NCBI RefSeq assembly: GCF_036323735.1
Contig: NC_086022.1
Span: forward strand, 64,414,702-64,478,701
Direction of reading: 5' to 3'
DNA length: 64,000 bases
From: Rattus norvegicus
Lineage: Eukaryota > Chordata > Mammalia > Rodentia > Muridae
Shown here: positions 55,301-61,300 of the stretch, piece after piece
Layout of the letters: every line of letters starts with the position of its first letter
How positions within the stretch are numbered: position 1 is the first letter of the stretch
Notes under the pieces: generated by a model
What the model saw: the letters and a program-made list of their open reading frames with translations, nothing else
Databases searched by the model: none
What the model was told of the DNA's origin: nothing
Program-made: the position numbers and the translations under genes

Positions 55301-58300
55301 TTTGGGAAATGTTTTGTAGACATCTGTTAAATCCATTTGGTTCATAACTTCTGTTAGTTTCATTGTGTCTTTGGTTGGTTTCTGTTTCAATGACTTGTCC
55401 TTTGGTCAGATTGGGGTGTTAAAGTCTCCCACTATTATTGTGTGGAGTCCAATGTGTGTTTTGAGCTTTAGTAAAGTTTCTTGTATAAATATGGGTACTT
55501 TTGCATTTGGGGCATAGATGTTCAGAATTGGGACTTCATCTTGATGGATGTTTCCTTTGATGAATATGAAGTATCCTTCCCATCTCTTTTGATTAAACTT
55601 TTGGTTGGAAGTCTATTTTATTAGATATTAGAATGGCTATTCCAGCTTGTTTCCTGGGACTATTTGCTTGGAAAACCTTTTTCTAGCCCTTTATTCTAAA
55701 GTAGTATCTATCTTTGTTGCTGAAATGTGTTTCTTTTTTTTTTTTTATTAACTTGAGTATTTCTTATTTACATTTCGAATGTTATTCCTTTTCCCGGTTT
55801 CCGGACCAACATCCCCCAACCCCTCCCCCTCCCCTTCTTTATGGGTGTTCCCCTCCCCATCCTCCCCCCATTACCACCCTCCCTCCAACAATCACGTTCA
55901 CTGGGGGTTCAGTCTTGGCAGGACCAAGGGCTTCCCCTTCCACTGGTGATCTTACTAGAATATTCATTCTACCTAGAGGTCAGAGTCCAGGGTCAGTCCA
56001 TGTATAGTCTTTAGGTAGTGGCTTAGTCCCTGGAAGCTCTGGTTGCTTGGCATTGTTGTACATATGGGGTCTCGAGCCCCTTCAAGCTCTTCCAATCCTT
56101 TCTCTGATTCCTTCAACGGGGGTCCCGTTCTCAGTTCAGTGGTTTGCTGCTGGCATTCGCCTCTGTATTTGCTGTATTCTGGCTGTGTCTCTCAGGAGAG
56201 ATCTACATCCGGTTCCTGTCAGCCTGCACTTCTTTGCTTCATCCATCTTGTCTAATTGGGTGGCTGTATATGTATGGGCCACATGTGGGGCAGGCTCTGA
56301 ATGGGTGTTCCTTCAGTCTCTGTTTTAATCTTTGCCTCTCTATTCCCTGCCAAGGGTATTCTTGTTCCCCTTTTAAAGAAGGAGTGAAGCATTCACATTT
56401 TGATCATCCGTCTTGAGTTTCATGTGTTCTGTGCATCTAGGGTAATTCAAGCATTTGAGCTAATAGCCACTTATCAATGAGTGCATACCATGTGTGTTTT
56501 TCTGTGATTGGGTTACCTCACTCAGGATGATATTTTTCAGTTCCCTTCATTTGCCTATGAATTTCATAAAGGCATTGTTTTTGATAGCTGAGTAATATTC
56601 CATTGTGTAGATGTACCACATTTTCTGTATCCATTCCTCTGTTGAAGGGCATCTGGGTTCTTTCCAGTTTCTGGCTATTATAAATAAGGCTGCGATGAAC
56701 ATAGTGGAGCACGTGACTTTTTTATATGTTGGGGCATCTTTTGGGTATATGCCCAAGAGAGATATAGCTGTGTCCTCAGGTAGTTCAATGTCCAATTTTC
56801 TGATGAACCTCCAGACTGATTTCCAGAATGGTTGTACCAGTCTGCAATCCCACCAACAATGGAGGAGTGTTCCTTTTTCTCCACATCCTCGCCAGCATCT
56901 GCTGTCACCTGAGTTTTTGATCTTAGCCATTGTCACTGGTGTGAGGTGAAATCTCAGGGTTGTTTTGATTTGCATTTCCCTTATGACTAAGGATGTTGAA
57001 CATTTCTTTAGGTGTTTCTCAGCCATTCAGCATTCCTCAGCTGTGAATTCTTTGTTTAGCTCTGAACCCCATTTTTAATAGGGTTATTTGTCTCCCTGGG
57101 GTCTAACTTCTTGAGTTCTTTGTATATTTTGGATATAAGCCCTCTATCTGTTTTAGGATTGGTAAAATGGCTGTTGGTTGCCGTTTTGTCCTAACCACTG
57201 TGTCCTTTGTCTTACAGAAGCTTTGCAGTTTTATGAGATCCCATTTGTCGATTCTTGATCTTAGAGCGTAAGCCATTGGTGTTTTGTTCAGGAAATTTTT
57301 TCCAGTGCCCATGTGTTTGAGATGCTTCCCCACTTTTTCTTCTTTTAGTTTGAGTGTATCTGGTTTGATGTGGAGGTCCTTGATCCACTTGGACTTAAGC
57401 TTTGTACAGGGTGATAAGCATGGATCGATCTGCATTCTTCTACATGTTGACCTCCAGTTGAACCAGCACCATTTGCTGAAAATGCTATCTTTGTTCCATT
57501 GGATGGTTTTGACTCCTTTATCAAAAATCAAGTGACCATAGGTGTGTGGGTTCATTTCTGGGTTGAAGTGTGTTTCTTACATGCAGAAGAATGATGGATC
57601 TTTTTTACATATCCAGGCTGTTAGCCTGTGTCTTTTTATTAGTGAATTAAGTCCATTGATGTTGAGAGATATTAATGACCAGTGATTGTTAACTCCTATT
57701 ATTTTATTTTTTGGAGGTAATACTATATATGTGTGATTCTCTTCTTTTGAATTTGTTATTAGATGTTCAATTTTCTGTGTTTTCTTGGGTGTAGTTACAC
57801 TCCTTGTATTGGAGTTTTCCTTCTAGTATCCTCTGTAATTAGCTGGATTAGTAATCAGATACTATTTAAATTTAGTTTTGTCATCCAATATCTTGGTTTC
57901 TCCATCTATTGTGATTGAGAATTTTGCTGGGTATAGTAGTCCAGGCTGGCATCTGTGGTCTCTTTAGGTCTGCCAAACATCTACTGAGGGTCTTCTGAAT
58001 TTTAGAGTCTCTGTTGAAAAGTTATGTGTAAATCTGATAGGTCTGCCTTTAAATGTTACATGGCCTTTTTCTCCTGCAGCTTTTAAAGTCATTCTTGGTT
58101 CTGTATATTTGCTGTTTTGATTATTATGTGGTAGGAGTTTCTAGTCTAATCAATTTGGTGTTTTGAATGCTTCTTTTACGTTTATGTCTATTCCTTTCTT
58201 TAGGTTAGGGAAGTTTTCTTCTGTGACTGTTGAAGATGTTTTCTGGCCCTTTGAATTGGGAATCTTCTCCCTTTTCTCTTCCTATTATTATTCTTAAGTT

Positions 58301-61300
58301 TGTCCTCTTATGTCCCAAATTACTTGGATGTTTTGGGTTAGGAACTTTTTATTCTTGGCATTTTGACTGATATGCCAGTTCCTTCTATGAGATCTTCTAC
58401 CCCTGAGATTCTCTTTTCCATCTCTTGTATTCTGTTGGTGATGCTTGCACTCATAGACCCTGTTCTCTTTCCTAGGTTTTTCATTTCCAGGGCTGCCTCC
58501 ATTTGTGCTTTTTTTTTTAAGATTTATTTATTTGTTTGTTTGTTATCTATAAGTACACTGTACCTCTCTTCAAACACACCAGAAGAGGGCATCAGATCTC
58601 ATTACGGATGGTTGTGAGCCAACATGTGGTGTCTGGGATTTGAACTCAGGATCTCTGGAAGAGCAGTTAATGTTCTTAACAACTGAGCCATCTCTCCAGC
58701 CCCATTTGTGCTTTCTTTATTGCTTCTATTACCATTTTTAGGTCTTGGGCTATTTTTTTCAATTCCTTCACCTGTTTGATTATATTTTTCTGTATTTCTT
58801 TAAGGGAATTATTTATTTATATCCTCTTAAACCTCTATCATCATGAGGTGGGATTTAAGGTTGGAATCTTGCTGTTCAGGTGTGTTAGAATATCCAGGGC
58901 TTGCTGTAGTAAGAGAGCTGGATTCTGGTGGTGCCGTATTGCATTGATTTCTGTTAGTTATGCTCTTTCACATGCCTTCAGCCATCTGGTTGTCTCTGGT
59001 GTTAACTGGCCTGGGTGTCTGGGGTTGTGGCAGGTCTCCCAGGAGGCAGGTAGAGCTGTGTGTCCCAGGTTAGAACAGGCCTCTTGGGAGACAGAGAGAG
59101 CTGTGGAGTGGAGGTGGGTGGGGGCAGATGCCTCAATTTGTTGTGTGTGCAAGTGGAAGTGTGGATTGGGAGAAAGATGGGGCTCTGACAGGGCAGAATG
59201 GAGCCCAAGTCTGTTGGGCTCTGGGGAGTTCCAGTAGGCATGAGGATTAGGTCTGTAGTCTCACCTGTGTCTCTAGTTAGAAGAGGGCTCCTGGGAGACA
59301 AGCAGTGCTGGGGGAAGGGGAGCAGGCCAGAGCTCATCTTTTAACAGGTGAAGAAAAGCAAGTAAGCAGGCACTGTGTTGCAGGTGACAGTGTGAACCAT
59401 GTCCTCGGGGAGCAGTGACTAAAGTAGTCAATTACCCACATATGTGAGGCACACTCTTAGGGTTTGGAGGGTTATCATCAAATAGAATATGGGGGTTTAA
59501 TGTTTTTAAAACTGACTCCTCTTATTTATAACTTTATTAAGTATGTTCCCAGGAAAGAAATTAAATTTGCAACATTAATTTCCTGCTTCTGCAAAGAGCC
59601 ATCTGATATGTCCTAACTGACCTAACATTGCTGATATTTAACTTTTACTACTTTATCCTGAAAGTTCCCTTAAGAAAAGTCATACAATGTAAACTAAATA
59701 TATAGATATAAGCATATAGATATGTACTTTATACAATGTATGTCGATCATGTGATATTTATGAAAATAATTATTTAATTATATGTATAAGTGTGCTAATT
59801 TATGATACATTTATATCAACACTAGCCCCCAGAAAGGATTTAAGGTAACTAATTAAAATGTATATGAACATGAGTGTAAAACAGGAAAATAGGGAACTAA
59901 ACCCAGAAAGATAAAGTCCATACCAAGAACAGGAAGCACTCTATTATAACTAAAATGCATTTCACTAGAACCATAAATTAGCCATTCTGATACTGATCAC
60001 CAAGGAGTGCAGAAACCGTTTTCATATAACTTTTGTTTAAAATGTCAGAAATTAGGACTAAAGGTAAACATAAAGGGGGTTGGGAAGACATTGTTTTCCA
60101 GCATGGCACATTTGCTGCACAAGCTTGAGCACCTGAGCTGAGATTGTCAGAACCATGGGAAGCAGAGGCAGGACCACACGTCTGTGAGTACAGCATGCCT
60201 AGGTAGGGTAGGAGAAGGAGACCAGAGACTCTGCATAAGCTTGCAAGTCAGCTGGTGACTCTGTCCACCACACATGTGCATGCCCACATACATGTGCACA
60301 CAGACTAACACACAAGGAGTTTTAAAAATATAAAGAAAGTAAAAATAACACTTTTTAATTTTTCTGTCTGCACACAGACTTCACATGTTAATGAATGATA
60401 TAATTGTGTTATTTTTCATGGTTTTTTCATTTAAAATTAGAGTATTTTATAAACATTTTGACATGTGAATCAATGGCAGCAAAATATTTTACTTTAGAAA
60501 AAAACTTAATTTGTACAGGTAGGCCCACTGTTTAGCATTTTTCTAACTTTCCTTTATTGCAAACAACATGAAAATATATCCAATTGTATATATACTTGTT
60601 TCTTTCTAATAAATTCCTAGAGAAGCAATTCTTGTTCCAAAGGTATAAATACTTGAAATACAACAAACGTATAATATTTGAAGTTGTCATGTTAATTTCA
60701 TTGAAATTGACACAGTATTTACACTTTTTGTTTTGAAAGGAGAGACTGTTTGAACTATGAATAACCACCCCCATTTGTTATGACCTTTACCGTCCTCTCC
60801 AGACCCCAGTGTGATTGCACCAGATGTTTACATGGCTCACTGCTTCAGAAGATCATCGCCCAGCCGAAGCTTGGGTGAGTAGACGGCTCAGAAGTGCGGT
60901 CCCCTGAATCTGAGTATGTGCAGTAACGATCATCCTTATCTGTTAAAGAATAAGATGGTCATAAAAAGAGATAAAAGAGGGAGATAAAATTATGCTTGTG
61001 GTACTGAATATATATTACTCTCAGCACCTACCCTCTCTTTTGTCTTTATGGTACCAGTAAGTTTTGTAGCATAATGTTTTGCTCCTTTCCAGATCTAGAA
61101 ATGTATAGGAAAAGCCAGCTGAAAAGAAATTGGTTATATATAAACTTCTTTTTAATTTTGTATTAACTGTCATGACTTGTTCATTTACATATGTACATTA
61201 CATATATACATATATATGTATATATATATATTTCAGCACCTACCCTCTCTTTTATCTACCTCACAGCACCATTAGTCTTCCTTTCTCTTTCTTGCATTCA

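Larger units (their letters stand above)
50425..59340 (-). mobile_element. Near full-length antisense L1 with three nested insertions
   Basis: It reads right to left: GC-rich 5' region (about 58860-59340), ORF1 and early ORF2 (57580-58850), ORF2 with reverse transcriptase (53790-55720; minus frame 53552-54088 includes GTRQGCPLSPYLF and the FADD motif), ORF2 end (51460-53057) and 3'UTR. Frames are broken throughout, so it is dead. Without its inserts it spans roughly 6 kb, close to full length. Its own target-site duplication was not identified. Confidence 0.85.

Noticed and set aside
58776..59337. Long frames on both strands (153 and 111 codons)
   Set aside because: They fall in the GC-rich 5' region of the old antisense L1 and have repetitive composition.
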